Assembly (NCBI RefSeq): GCF_029635795.1
Contig: NZ_CP114280.1
Coordinates: 620,001-684,000, forward strand
DNA: 64,000 nucleotides
Source: Dickeya lacustris
GTDB taxonomy: Bacteria > Pseudomonadota > Gammaproteobacteria > Enterobacterales > Enterobacteriaceae
Direction: 5' to 3'
Shown one piece after another: positions 9,116 to 17,532 of this stretch. The position numbers and the translations under genes were made by a program. The notes beneath the pieces are model-generated. The model was not told the origin of the DNA. It did no database searches and worked only from the letters and a program-made list of their open reading frames with translations. The first letter of the stretch is position 1; every line of letters begins with the position of its first letter.

Positions 9116-10294
9116 CTAAACCTTCACCGTCTTCGCACTCAGGCCAACCAAGGCTAACAACGCCGCGACCACTAAAAACGCACTCGACAGGCTACTGTGC
9201 TGGGCAATAAACCCAATACTGGCCGGCCCCGCCAGTATTCCGAGATAGCCAAGCGTCGTCACCGCCGGCACCGCAGCGGCCTGCGACATGCTGGTCTGGC
9301 GGCCAATGGCGGAAAACATGATAGGCACGATATTCGAACACCCCAGCCCGATCAGCGCATAACCGAGCAACGCGGCCAACCAATACGGCAGCCAGACCAC
9401 CAGCATTAGCCCCGCCACAGCCAGCGCAGCGCCCAGCATGACCACCGGTTGCGATCCCAGCGTTGTCACCACCCGGTCTCCGGTCAGGCGGCCAAGCGTC
9501 ATGGCGGCGGCAAAACACGCAAAACCGAGCGCGCCTTGCGCCTGCACCATACTGCGATGCTCAATCAGGAACACCGCGCTCCAGTCCAGTACCGCTCCTT
9601 CCGCCAAAAACACGGCAAAACAGATCAGGCCTAATACCAGCACCGCACCGCGAGGAATCGCAAATGACGGGCCCTCCGGCGGATTCGCATAGGTCAGCAG
9701 GCCAGACAGGTGTGTCAGCAGCAACATGATGGCCGTGATAACACTCAGCAGGCAGGCGGCTAACGGCGATAACCCCAGCGACATCATGCCGCTCATCGCC
9801 CCGGCACCGATGATGCCGCCAATACTGTAAAATCCGTGGAACCCCGACATCATGGCTTTACCGGCCGCCTTTTCCACCAGAATCGCCTGTACGTTCATCG
9901 CACAATCGGTCGTACCGACGCCGATGCCAAACATCAGCAATGCCAGCGCCAGCAACGCCGTATTCGGGATAACCGCCAGCCACGGCAGTATCAGGCTAAA
10001 TAGCAGTATCGCCAGCGCCAGCACCTTGCGACACCCCCATCGCGTGGTCAACACGCCAGTGAGCGGCATCGCCACCAGCGCACCACCACCCAGACACAGC
10101 AACAACAGGCCAAGCGTAGCGTCATCAACACCGGTATTTAGCCTGGCGAAGGGCACCAGCGCCGCCCAAACAGCGGTAGCAAACCCGGCTAAAAAAAACA
10201 TCACGCGCGTCGCGCGTTGTTCGCGTCGCCCCGGCACCTCGCCCACGGCGGTGGAGAAATGCGTTGTGTTCTGCGAATCCGTTAACTGTTGCAT
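9116..10294 (-). CDS. MFS transporter, YbjJ-like
   Basis: Inner-membrane secondary transporter of 392 residues with about 12 membrane segments. The loop after TM2 carries LTTRWGCRKV, a variant of the MFS motif DRxGRR, and the central part has GxxDCAMNVQAI (about residue 115), a feature of the YbjJ-like sugar-porter relatives. The start at 10294 (MQQLTDSQ) is chosen over one at 10336 because the extra residues are not typical; this remains uncertain. It lies downstream of the phosphatase gene on the same strand, about 95 bases away, with a divergent DeoR regulator beyond, suggesting a small regulated uptake/dephosphorylation unit. Substrate unknown. Confidence 0.8.
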   Translation of the reverse strand: MQQLTDSQNTTHFSTAVGEVPGRREQRATRVMFFLAGFATAVWAALVPFARLNTGVDDATLGLLLLCLGGGALVAMPLTGVLTTRWGCRKVLALAILLFSLILPWLAVIPNTALLALALLMFGIGVGTTDCAMNVQAILVEKAAGKAMMSGFHGFYSIGGIIGAGAMSGMMSLGLSPLAACLLSVITAIMLLLTHLSGLLTYANPPEGPSFAIPRGAVLVLGLICFAVFLAEGAVLDWSAVFLIEHRSMVQAQGALGFACFAAAMTLGRLTGDRVVTTLGSQPVVMLGAALAVAGLMLVVWLPYWLAALLGYALIGLGCSNIVPIMFSAIGRQTSMSQAAAVPAVTTLGYLGILAGPASIGFIAQHSSLSSAFLVVAALLALVGLSAKTVKV

Positions 10295-10367
10295 AAACAA
10301 GACTGTCTCATATGAAAAGAAGGGGTCAATCACCACGGCAGCGCAGGCTGCCTGTCAGGACATCGGC

Positions 10368-10395
10368 GTTATCCGTTATCCGTTATCCGTTATCC
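10368..10395 (+). repeat. Four-copy GTTATCC heptamer overlapping a stop codon
   Basis: Four perfect 7-bp units. The last one overlaps the TAA stop of the minus-strand phosphatase gene (10390-10392), so the tract starts in its final codons and continues into its 3' flank. Confidence 0.95.
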
Positions 10396-11181
10396 ATTAA
10401 GCCGTTGCAGCACCGCTTCATGCAGGCGAGGACAGCCGGTTGCCACAATCAGCCTACCGGCCTCCGCGCGCCCGCCCTGTAACGTTGTCACCACGCCACC
10501 GGCTTGTTCTACGATAGGAATGAAGGCTGCAATATCATAAGGTTGTAGCGAATACTCCAGACAGATATCAATGTGCCCGGCCGCCAGCATCGCCATTGCA
10601 TAACACTCGCCGCCGTAACGGGTCATCCGAACGCGGGCCGCCAGTTCCGAGAAATGCACCTGTGGGTGACGGCCAATCGGCTCCGGCGATGTGGTGTGCA
10701 AAATCGCCTTATCCAGCGACACCCCTTTGCGGGTTTCGATGCGCTGCTCACCCCGTGGGCCACGATAGTAAGCCTGCGCCCCATCCGCCCAAAACGACTC
10801 TCCGGTGAAGGGTTGGCTCATCATGCCCATCACCGCACGGCCTTGATACAGCAGACCAATCAGTGTCCCCCACACCGGCAACCCGCACAGAAATGGCCGG
10901 GTGCCATCGACCGGGTCAAGCACCCACTGCATATCGCCGCTGCCGGTTGCGCCAAACTCTTCACCCACAATCGCATGTTCCGGGTAGTGCTCGTTAATCA
11001 ACGCCCGAATCACCCGCTCCGCTTCCCGGTCGGCATCCGTCACCGGATCGAAACGAAAACCCTCTTTGGGTTTGCTGCCAATATGCAGATCCTGATGCGA
11101 TCGAAAGCGCGGCAACGTTTGCTCACTGGCGGCAGCCGCCAGGCGATGAAAAAATGCGATATCCGGCAGTTGCTGATTCAT
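10390..11181 (-). CDS. Inositol-monophosphatase-family phosphatase
   Basis: Metal-dependent sugar/alcohol phosphatase of 263 residues. It has the IMPase motifs GEEFG (about residue 70, metal-binding Glu), WVLDPVDGTRPF (about 87-98, catalytic DPxDGT) and the C-terminal YDIAAFIPIVEQAGGVVT (about 215-232). The best family match is the histidinol-phosphatase/inositol-phosphatase branch (HisN-like). Since enterobacteria normally use HisB for histidinol phosphate, another sugar or cyclitol phosphate is more likely here; this is inference. The ATG at 11181 is preferred over the GTG at 11190 because AAGAGG lies 8 bases before the ATG but touches the GTG. It is paired with an MFS transporter downstream and a divergent DeoR regulator. 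Confidence 0.85.
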   Translation of the reverse strand: MNQQLPDIAFFHRLAAAASEQTLPRFRSHQDLHIGSKPKEGFRFDPVTDADREAERVIRALINEHYPEHAIVGEEFGATGSGDMQWVLDPVDGTRPFLCGLPVWGTLIGLLYQGRAVMGMMSQPFTGESFWADGAQAYYRGPRGEQRIETRKGVSLDKAILHTTSPEPIGRHPQVHFSELAARVRMTRYGGECYAMAMLAAGHIDICLEYSLQPYDIAAFIPIVEQAGGVVTTLQGGRAEAGRLIVATGCPRLHEAVLQRLNG

Positions 11182-11260
11182 GGTCTTCACCTCTTATACT
11201 AAATGGCACATCATCGCGCCAAGATTGACAACGTGTCGCGTCAATGATTAAGTCTGCTCG

Positions 11261-11305
11261 TTTTGCTCGATTAAACTATATATAAGGCTTTATTATGCTC
11301 GATTA
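11261..11305. promoter_or_regulatory. Repeated 13-bp motif in the divergent control region
   Basis: TTTTGCTCGATTA (11261-11273) and TTATGCTCGATTA (11293-11305) differ at one base and are spaced 32 bp apart, about three helical turns. The second covers the start codon of the DeoR gene. A third TGCTCG half lies at 11255. Candidate autoregulatory operator for the adjacent regulator. Confidence 0.5.
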
Positions 11306-12083
11306 TGCATCTTTTCCTGAGCAGAGACAATCCCTGATCCGGGATAGGTTACGTAAGGAAGGCCGGGTGGTTTGCACCCTGCTGTCACAAGAGTTACAGG
11401 TATCGGAACACACCATACGGCGTGATTTGCAGGAGTTGGCGCGGGAAGGCGCGTGCAAGCGTGTCTATGGCGGAGCCGTGAGTCTGGCCCCGGACGGCGG
11501 TCATTTTATGACGCGAACCGCTACCGACAACGAAAGCAAAGAAGCGTTAGGTCAGTGCGCTGCGGCCCTGATTCAGGACGGCCAGTGTGTCTTTATCGAT
11601 TCAGGCTCAACCAATCTGGCGATTGCCAGAGCGATCCCGGCGTCATTATCCGTCACCGTTGTCACCAATTCTCCGGCCATCGCCGTGGAAATGATGAAAT
11701 CGCCCCATGCTGAGGTGATCATGCTCGGCGGACGGGTGCAGCCGCACATTGGCGGTGCGCTCGGCATCACACCGCAAAAACAGCTGGAGAAGATAGCGTT
11801 TGATGTTTGCTTTTTAGGCGGCTGCGCGCTGGATGTCGCGGCAGGGTTAACGGTGTTCGATTACGAAGATGCTGAATTCAAACACATCGCCGCGCGAAAA
11901 AGCAGCCATGTGGTCGTGGCGATGACGGCAGATAAACTGCCCGCCGTCGCCCGCTACCATGTTATCCCCTGCGAGGAGATAACCACGCTGGTCGTGGAAA
12001 GCGCGATTTCACCGGAAAAACTCGCGCCGTTTATCGACAAAAAAATACCGATACGCATTGCCGACGCAGCCCAGACCACGTGA
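11295..12083 (+). CDS. DeoR-family transcriptional regulator
   Basis: Cytoplasmic repressor of 262 residues. The N-terminal winged helix-turn-helix (about residues 13-65) contains LSQELQVSEHTIRRDLQELA and KRVYGGAV, the DeoR signature. The remainder is the sugar-phosphate-sensing domain with FIDSGSTNLAIARAIP and LGGCALDVAAGLTVFDYEDAE. DeoR proteins usually respond to phosphorylated sugars. It is divergent from the phosphatase-MFS pair, which it most likely controls, so the effector may be the phosphatase substrate. A perfect stem GCCGTTG/CAACGGC lies after the stop (12092-12114), without a T-run. Confidence 0.88.
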   Translation: MLDYASFPEQRQSLIRDRLRKEGRVVCTLLSQELQVSEHTIRRDLQELAREGACKRVYGGAVSLAPDGGHFMTRTATDNESKEALGQCAAALIQDGQCVFIDSGSTNLAIARAIPASLSVTVVTNSPAIAVEMMKSPHAEVIMLGGRVQPHIGGALGITPQKQLEKIAFDVCFLGGCALDVAAGLTVFDYEDAEFKHIAARKSSHVVVAMTADKLPAVARYHVIPCEEITTLVVESAISPEKLAPFIDKKIPIRIADAAQTT

Positions 12084-12239
12084 AAAACACCGCCGTTGGC
12101 GTACAGGCAACGGCACAGGATAAGTAAGCTAAACAAGAGGATTTTAAATACAATAATTTGATTTTAAAAAGAATTCTTCTATTTTATCATCAATGCAGAC
12201 TCGCGATGTCATTTTTACATTGGGCGGTGGATAACAACT

Positions 12240-12686
12240 TCACCGCGCCCAATCTGGTTTATTCAGGATATGGTCTTGCCAGTCCACCACCTCGCTTTCG
12301 CGCACGGCAATGTAACGCACGGAAATCCGCTCCTGGTGCATCGCCGCTTTAGAGCCTGCCAGTAACGGATGCCAAGGGGCCAACCCTTTTCCTTCATGCA
12401 GACGCCGGTAGGCACAGCTTTCCGGCAGCCAGTCAAATGACAACAGATTCTCCCGCGTCAGCTTGATGCAATCCGGCTCATATTCGAACCGGTTAGCATA
12501 ATGACGGCATTGACAGCTTTTAATATTGAGCTGGTTGCAGGCGACATTAGTAAAATAGAGTTCGTCGGTATCCTCATCGATAAGCTTATGCAGGCAGCAT
12601 CGGCCACAGCCATCGCACAGCGCTTCCCACTCGTCATCCGACATTTGCTCAAGGGTTTTGGTCTGCCAAAAGGGCATTGAATTCAT
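12240..12686 (-). CDS. ycgN: YcgN family cysteine-cluster protein
   Basis: Conserved protein of 148 residues (UPF0260) with an N-terminal cysteine cluster CDGCGRCC (about residues 24-31) and further Cys in SCQCRHY and EPDCIKL, likely binding zinc or iron. The C-terminal HILNKPDW closely matches E. coli YcgN. Function is not established. Neighbours ycgM and ycgL are also conserved around the min operon. Confidence 0.9.
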   Translation of the reverse strand: MNSMPFWQTKTLEQMSDDEWEALCDGCGRCCLHKLIDEDTDELYFTNVACNQLNIKSCQCRHYANRFEYEPDCIKLTRENLLSFDWLPESCAYRRLHEGKGLAPWHPLLAGSKAAMHQERISVRYIAVRESEVVDWQDHILNKPDWAR

Positions 12687-12805
12687 AGAAATTTATTCCG
12701 AACATAATATAAGCAGGCAGCGCATCACTGCGGTTGCCTGCATGTTATTGCGACGCAAAGAGACCGATGACCCCGCTTTGCAGGAAACCGCATGCATCAC
12801 TGCCG

Positions 12806-13462
12806 TCAGATAACGTGGGTACTCAATGTCGCATTATTAAGGGTGATGGTTAACGCATCCCCCACCGCCAACGGACCAACGCCTTGCGGTGTGCCGGTCA
12901 GAATAATATCGCCGGCCCGCAGTGTGAAAAAGCGGCTCATGTAGGCAATCAACGGCAGAATGGGCGTTATCATGTCCTGACTATTGCCAAGCTGACGTAC
13001 CTCGCCATTAACCGTCAGTCCTAGCGTCGCCTGCTGTGGATCGCCAAATTCCGCTACCGGAATAAATCCCGAAACCGGGCAGGAGCCATCAAACCCCTTA
13101 GCCTTTTCCCAGGGCTGCCCGGCCTTTTTAAACCCGGCCTGCAAATCACGCAGTGTCAAATCCAGCGCCACACCATAACCGGCAATGGCGCGCGCCACAC
13201 GCTCTTCTGTTGCCTGTTTGAGCGGCGTGCCGATTAATACGGCCAACTCCACCTCATGATGGACAGCGCCTAACCCTCTGGGGATGGCCACCGGCTGGCG
13301 CAAATCGCACAACGCGGTTTCCGGTTTAATAAAGAGCACCGGTTCAGCCGGTTTGGCACTGCCCATTTCACGGATATGCTCGGAATAATTACTCCCCACA
13401 CACACCACTTTATTGGCCGGAAAATCCAGCAATGCCCCTTGCCAATCTCTGTGTTGATACAT
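12806..13462 (-). CDS. ycgM: Fumarylacetoacetate-hydrolase-family protein YcgM
   Basis: Predicted metal-dependent acylpyruvase/isomerase of 218 residues. The FAH fold motifs are visible: VCVGSNYSEHI near the N-terminus, VHHEVELAVLIG with the metal-binding E-x-E pattern (about residues 68-79), and the C-terminal LTGTPQGVGPL (about 188-198). Relatives hydrolyse acylpyruvates or decarboxylate oxaloacetate, but the substrate here is not shown. It is on the same strand as ycgN (119 bases apart). Confidence 0.88.
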   Translation of the reverse strand: MYQHRDWQGALLDFPANKVVCVGSNYSEHIREMGSAKPAEPVLFIKPETALCDLRQPVAIPRGLGAVHHEVELAVLIGTPLKQATEERVARAIAGYGVALDLTLRDLQAGFKKAGQPWEKAKGFDGSCPVSGFIPVAEFGDPQQATLGLTVNGEVRQLGNSQDMITPILPLIAYMSRFFTLRAGDIILTGTPQGVGPLAVGDALTITLNNATLSTHVI

Positions 13463-13830
13463 GCCGCGCCTCCTGAGCGATGGTTAGCAAATCATCCCCG
13501 CTGCTGCGGGCTCAATGGCTTTATCATACCGACATTGCTACCGGAAAAGTAAGCATGATTGATAAACAAAGCGTTTCTAAAACCCATCACATAATCAACA
13601 AAACAATGACACAAAAATCACAACACAGTAAAAATCACCAGAAAATGACGTTTATCGAGAACAGAGGGGTTATTTCTTCCTGCGGGTATAATACCTGTAT
13701 ATAAATCAGTATCTGAATAACATGAATAATCTTAATAGGTCGGCGCGGTTATTTCTGATAAGACTGTATTAAAAAACAGCGGCCAATTTGGGCTGGCCGC
13801 ACTGGGTATTATCTGAAAGTGATAAAAAGA
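13463..13830 (-). other. ycgM-ycgL gap
   Basis: 368 bases. It holds the ycgM upstream region and the ycgL terminator. A 74-codon plus-strand open frame at 13480-13704 has no recognisable features and is not called. Confidence 0.6.
13771..13800 (-). terminator. Intrinsic terminator of ycgL
   Basis: On the minus strand, GCGGCC (plus 13795-13800) pairs with GGCCGC (plus 13779-13784), followed by TGTTTTTT. It begins 31 bases after the ycgL stop. Confidence 0.8.
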
Positions 13831-14103
13831 TTATTTTTTTACTGTCGCGCGAAATTCTTCCAATAAGTTTTCTGGCGGTGGCGGTAACTGCAGATAAAAA
13901 CCCTGTTCAACAAGTGATTGTTTTACCTTGTTAATATCTGCCGAAGCCAATGTCTTGCTGCCATCAAGCGGTAATATCATTACCGGTTGTGGTCGGCCAA
14001 AACTTTCCATCAATGCGCCGGGCACACGTGAGAAGTCGTCTTTTTTTTCGACATAAAGATACGTTTGATCGCGTTTAGAACTTCTATAGATCACACAATA
14101 CAT
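13831..14103 (-). CDS. ycgL: YcgL domain protein
   Basis: Small conserved protein of 90 residues from the chosen ATG. The N-terminus [20 protein letters not shown] and the proline run LPPPPE (about residues 73-78) are nearly identical to E. coli YcgL. An in-frame start 6 codons upstream (14121) is possible. It is divergent from minC, as in E. coli. Molecular function unknown. Confidence 0.9.
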   Translation of the reverse strand: MYCVIYRSSKRDQTYLYVEKKDDFSRVPGALMESFGRPQPVMILPLDGSKTLASADINKVKQSLVEQGFYLQLPPPPENLLEEFRATVKK

Positions 14104-14239
14104 GTTTTTTACTCTGAACAAGGGGGATGGTGTCTTGCCTGTATTTTCATGTGACTATAACATGCTTAAAGCGCTCTGGAATATCATGCCTTAAATGCTA
14201 CTCTGGGGATTTAAAGATGCTGAAACTGAGTCAGGACTG

Positions 14240-14923
14240 ATGCCACACACGCCAATTGAGTTAAAAGGCAGCAACTTTACCTTATCCGTTGTCCATCTGC
14301 ATGATGCGCAGCCCGACATCATCCACCAGGCCTTGCAGGAAAAGATAGATCAAGCGCCAGCGTTTTTGAAAAATGCGCCAGTGGTGGTGAATGTCTCGGC
14401 GTTGCCTGTCGATGCGGATTGGGCAAAGCTCCAGCAGGCGATTAGCCGCACCGGTTTGCACGTCGTTGGCGTGTGTGGATGTGAGGATGAGCAACTCCGA
14501 CAGTCCATCGCTGCGGCCGGCCTTCCGCTATTGCGCGAAGGAAAAGACCGGCGGGTTGCCCCCTCACCCGTACCGGTTGCCGCGCCGGTCAAAACCCGGG
14601 TCATCAATACGCCGGTGCGCTCCGGGCAACAAATCTATGCGCGTGAGGCCGATTTAATTGTCACCAGCCATGTGAGCGCCGGAGCCGAAGTGATTGCCGA
14701 TGGCAATATTCATATTTATGGCATGATGCGCGGCCGCGCACTCGCAGGTGTCTCTGGCGATACCACCAGCCAGATTTTTTGCACCCAGTTGGCCGCAGAA
14801 TTGGTATCGATAGCTGGTCGCTATTGGCTTAGTGACCAGATACCCGAAAATTATTTTGCAAAGGCGGCTCGCCTGAAACTCAGCCTGCCTGACCATGTAC
14901 TGACTATACAACCTCTAGATTAG
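14240..14923 (+). CDS. minC: Septum site-determining protein MinC
   Basis: Inhibitor of FtsZ ring assembly, directed to the cell poles by MinD. The 227-residue protein has the N-terminal FtsZ-interacting domain (about residues 1-110, starting [13 protein letters not shown]) and the C-terminal beta-helix (about 120-225) with [25 protein letters not shown] and RGRALAG, which binds MinD and FtsZ tails. The ATG at 14240 follows AGGA and aligns with E. coli MinC. An in-frame upstream ATG at 14195 would add 15 atypical residues. First gene of minCDE. Confidence 0.97.
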   Translation: MPHTPIELKGSNFTLSVVHLHDAQPDIIHQALQEKIDQAPAFLKNAPVVVNVSALPVDADWAKLQQAISRTGLHVVGVCGCEDEQLRQSIAAAGLPLLREGKDRRVAPSPVPVAAPVKTRVINTPVRSGQQIYAREADLIVTSHVSAGAEVIADGNIHIYGMMRGRALAGVSGDTTSQIFCTQLAAELVSIAGRYWLSDQIPENYFAKAARLKLSLPDHVLTIQPLD

Positions 14924-14943
14924 GCCCTTGGAAGGAATTATTT

Positions 14944-15756
14944 ATGGCACGCATTATCGTTGTTACTTCAGGTAAAGGGGGCGTTGGCAAGACCACTTCA
15001 AGCGCGGCCATTGCTACCGGTTTAGCCCAGCAAGGCAAGAAAACGGTGGTTATCGATTTTGATATCGGCCTGCGTAACCTCGACCTGATCATGGGATGTG
15101 AGCGCCGGGTCGTCTACGATTTCGTGAATGTTATCCAGAATGACGCCACCCTTAATCAGGCGCTGATAAAAGACAAACGCACCGAGAACCTCTACATTCT
15201 GCCTGCCTCACAAACCCGCGACAAAGACGCGCTCACCCGTGAAGGGGTGGAAAAAGTGCTCAATGAGCTGGCGGACATGGAGTTTGAATTCATCATTTGT
15301 GACTCCCCGGCAGGTATTGAAACCGGTGCGCTGATGGCGCTCTACTTTGCGGATGAAGCCGTTATTACCACCAACCCTGAAGTCTCATCCGTGCGCGACT
15401 CTGACCGTATCTTAGGCATTCTGTCATCGAAATCTCGCCGTGCCGAGCAAGGACTGGAGCCGATTAAGGAGCATTTGCTGCTCACGCGCTACAACCCGGG
15501 ACGCGTCAGTCGCGGAGACATGCTGAGTATGGAGGATGTGCTGGAGATATTACGTATTCCCCTGATAGGCGTTATCCCAGAAGATCAATCCGTATTGCGC
15601 GCCTCCAACCAGGGCGAACCGGTCATTCTGGATAAAGAGGCTGACGCGGGCAAAGCCTATGCCGATACGGTAGACAGACTGCTTGGCGAAGAGAGACCTT
15701 ATCGCTTTATCGAGGAAGAGAAAAAAGGCTTCCTGAAACGACTTTTTGGGGGGTAA
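14944..15756 (+). CDS. minD: Septum site-determining ATPase MinD
   Basis: Membrane-associated ATPase that oscillates pole to pole with MinE and recruits MinC. The 270-residue protein has the deviant Walker A motif GKGGVGKTT (about residues 10-18), the switch region DSPAGIETGA and a C-terminal amphipathic membrane helix ending in KKGFLKRLFGG. It starts 20 bases after minC behind GGAAGGA and ends 3 bases before minE. Confidence 0.98.
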   Translation: MARIIVVTSGKGGVGKTTSSAAIATGLAQQGKKTVVIDFDIGLRNLDLIMGCERRVVYDFVNVIQNDATLNQALIKDKRTENLYILPASQTRDKDALTREGVEKVLNELADMEFEFIICDSPAGIETGALMALYFADEAVITTNPEVSSVRDSDRILGILSSKSRRAEQGLEPIKEHLLLTRYNPGRVSRGDMLSMEDVLEILRIPLIGVIPEDQSVLRASNQGEPVILDKEADAGKAYADTVDRLLGEERPYRFIEEEKKGFLKRLFGG

Positions 15757-15759
15757 ACC

Positions 15760-16050
15760 ATGGCGTTACTCGATTTCTTTCTATCGCGCAAAAAAACCAC
15801 GGCCAATATCGCCAAGGAGCGGCTGCAAATTATTGTTGCAGAACGCCGCCGGGGAGACAGCGAGCCTCATTACCTCCCCCAGTTAAAACGCGATATTCTG
15901 GATGTTATCTGCAAATATGTGCAAATTGACCCAGAAATGGTGACGGTTCAGCTTGAGCAGAAAGGTGATGATATTTCGGTACTGGAACTCAACGTTACCT
16001 TGCCGGAAACGGATGAAACGCCGGCATCGCCCTCACCGCAGGCCAAATAA
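15760..16050 (+). CDS. minE: Cell division topological specificity factor MinE
   Basis: Stimulates MinD ATPase and gives the Min oscillation its topology. The N-terminal amphipathic membrane-targeting and anti-MinCD segment [20 protein letters not shown] is followed by the dimerisation domain (about residues 32-88). At 96 residues it is a few residues longer than E. coli MinE (88), because of a short Pro/Ser/Ala-rich tail. The start is 3 bases after the minD stop, so it is translationally coupled. Confidence 0.97.
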   Translation: MALLDFFLSRKKTTANIAKERLQIIVAERRRGDSEPHYLPQLKRDILDVICKYVQIDPEMVTVQLEQKGDDISVLELNVTLPETDETPASPSPQAK

Positions 16051-16090
16051 ACCGGCCTGCGGCGCACCGCTTACGCCACGTGCATGAAGT

Positions 16091-16126
16091 AAAACCGCCC
16101 CTGCTATAACGGCAGGGGGCGGTTTA
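16091..16126. terminator. Strong hairpin between minE and rnd
   Basis: AAACCGCCCCTGC (16092-16104) pairs with GCAGGGGGCGGTTT (16112-16125). It lies 40 bases after minE and between convergent genes, and A/T ends on both sides suit bidirectional termination. Confidence 0.75.
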
Positions 16127-16130
16127 CACC

Positions 16131-16205
16131 ATGGTGATTTGCACTACTGTTATTTGTACCATGGTTATTGGTACTACGGTTATTGACACTACAGTGGTTA
16201 ACAGC
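16131..16205 (+). repeat. Five-copy degenerate 15-bp repeat
   Basis: Units of 15 bp resembling ATGGTTATTGGTACT run from the minE terminator to the last codons of rnd on the opposite strand. Because 15 is a multiple of 3, one frame stays open and repeats (MVICTTVICTMVIGTT), but nothing suggests it is translated. The final copies overlap the rnd 3' end. Confidence 0.85.
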
Positions 16206-17334
16206 CAGTGGCCGAATAATCGGCAAGCGTGGCTCTTATCGCCTCGCCGAACAAGCGCCCGCGCCATCCGGTCAGTAATTCAGGCTCCTGCTCCTGGGGT
16301 GAGAGTTTCCAGTGCCAGTTCAGCAGGCGATTGATTTGCCGACGGGAGGCCAGCAATTCAGCGGATAGCCCGCTTTGCTGTGCGCAGAGTTGCACCTGAG
16401 CCTTGAGAGCTTTGAAAACGCTCTTATACCCGGGCTGATCAATCAAATTATGCACCACCGGTGGATACGCCGATTCACACAATGTCGCTGTTTCCGCGAC
16501 TAACGCCAGCAGCGTTTTACCATGGTAGCGAATTTCCGGGCCACTCAGTCCCAGCGCATCCAACTCTGCCAACGAACCAGGCAGATAACGGGCGACCTGC
16601 CACAAGTGCTCCTCGCGCACAATGAAGTTCACCGCGCTGTCGCGCTCCCGCGCTTTGCTCAGACGCCAGGCGGCCAATTTTTGCAAACAGGCCAAATGGC
16701 GGCCTCGCAGTTGCCAGGCATTACCGATCTCGCGGTAGGCGCACTGAGGCATCAGCACATCTTGCCTGCGCTGGCACAATTGCGCGCACTCATCAAGCGC
16801 GGCGTCTTGCCAGCCTGACGCGCTAATTTCCATCATCAAGGTTCTGGCGACCGGCAACAGATAAAACACATCAGCCGCCGCATATTGACACTGCCTCTCC
16901 GTGAGTGGGCGCGCCAGCCAGTCGGTACGGGACTCGCTTTTATCAAGCGTTATCTGGCGGTAATCCGCCACCAGCGCAGCAAAACCGTACGAAAGCGGTT
17001 TACCGAGGAACGCGGCCAGAATTTGGGTATCGATAAACGGTGCAGGCAGGCAGCCAAACGCCTTCAGGCAGACTTCAAGATCTTCGCTACCGGCATGCAG
17101 GAATTTTGTCACCTGAGGGTCTTGCAATAACGCCCGCAGCGGCGTCCAGTCGGTAATGGCTAACGGATCGATTAATGACAGATTTTCACCATCATATAGC
17201 TGGATCAAGCCCAGTTGCGGATAGTAGGTTCGGGTACGTACAAATTCGGTATCCAGCGCCACATCAGGCACCGCACGCGCCAGCGCGCAGACTGCCGACA
17301 ATCCTTCATCGGTAGTAATTAACTGATAATTCAA
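16198..17334 (-). CDS. rnd: Ribonuclease D
   Basis: 3'-5' exoribonuclease acting in tRNA 3' maturation. The 378-residue protein has the DEDD exonuclease domain: motif I LDTEFVRTRTYYPQ (about residues 24-37), motif II FLHAGSEDLEV (about 77-87) and motif III YAAADVFYLLPV (about 150-161). The HRDC domain (about 210-290) follows. The start is TTG at 17334: the translation NYQLITTDEG aligns with E. coli Rnd, which also uses UUG, and GAGAAGG lies 5 bases upstream. The longer open frame to 17433 has no family support. Convergent with minE. Confidence 0.95.
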   Translation of the reverse strand: MNYQLITTDEGLSAVCALARAVPDVALDTEFVRTRTYYPQLGLIQLYDGENLSLIDPLAITDWTPLRALLQDPQVTKFLHAGSEDLEVCLKAFGCLPAPFIDTQILAAFLGKPLSYGFAALVADYRQITLDKSESRTDWLARPLTERQCQYAAADVFYLLPVARTLMMEISASGWQDAALDECAQLCQRRQDVLMPQCAYREIGNAWQLRGRHLACLQKLAAWRLSKARERDSAVNFIVREEHLWQVARYLPGSLAELDALGLSGPEIRYHGKTLLALVAETATLCESAYPPVVHNLIDQPGYKSVFKALKAQVQLCAQQSGLSAELLASRRQINRLLNWHWKLSPQEQEPELLTGWRGRLFGEAIRATLADYSATGC

Positions 17335-17532
17335 AACAACCTTCTCTTGGTAATGCCCGGATAGGATACCGGAGCAGAAAATAGGTGCGGAAATCGGCCA
17401 TACCCCATCGGCGGCGACCGTGATGACACGCAATGCTTATTACAAAAAACGCACTTTATCGCCAACAAAGCGCGCGACACAGTGGCGCACGGCATGCGCC
17501 ACCATACTCGTCATGTCGATGGCAGGCAACTC

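Noticed and set aside
9852-10400. 182-codon plus-strand frame
   Set aside because: Antisense to the MFS gene and running into the heptamer repeat; no features.
13480-13704. 74-codon plus-strand frame
   Set aside because: Begins in the ycgM 5' end region; no family match recognised and no ribosome-binding site.
16131-16334. Translated 15-bp repeat as a small repetitive protein
   Set aside because: The frame stays open only because 15 is a multiple of 3; it has no ribosome-binding site and continues antisense into rnd.
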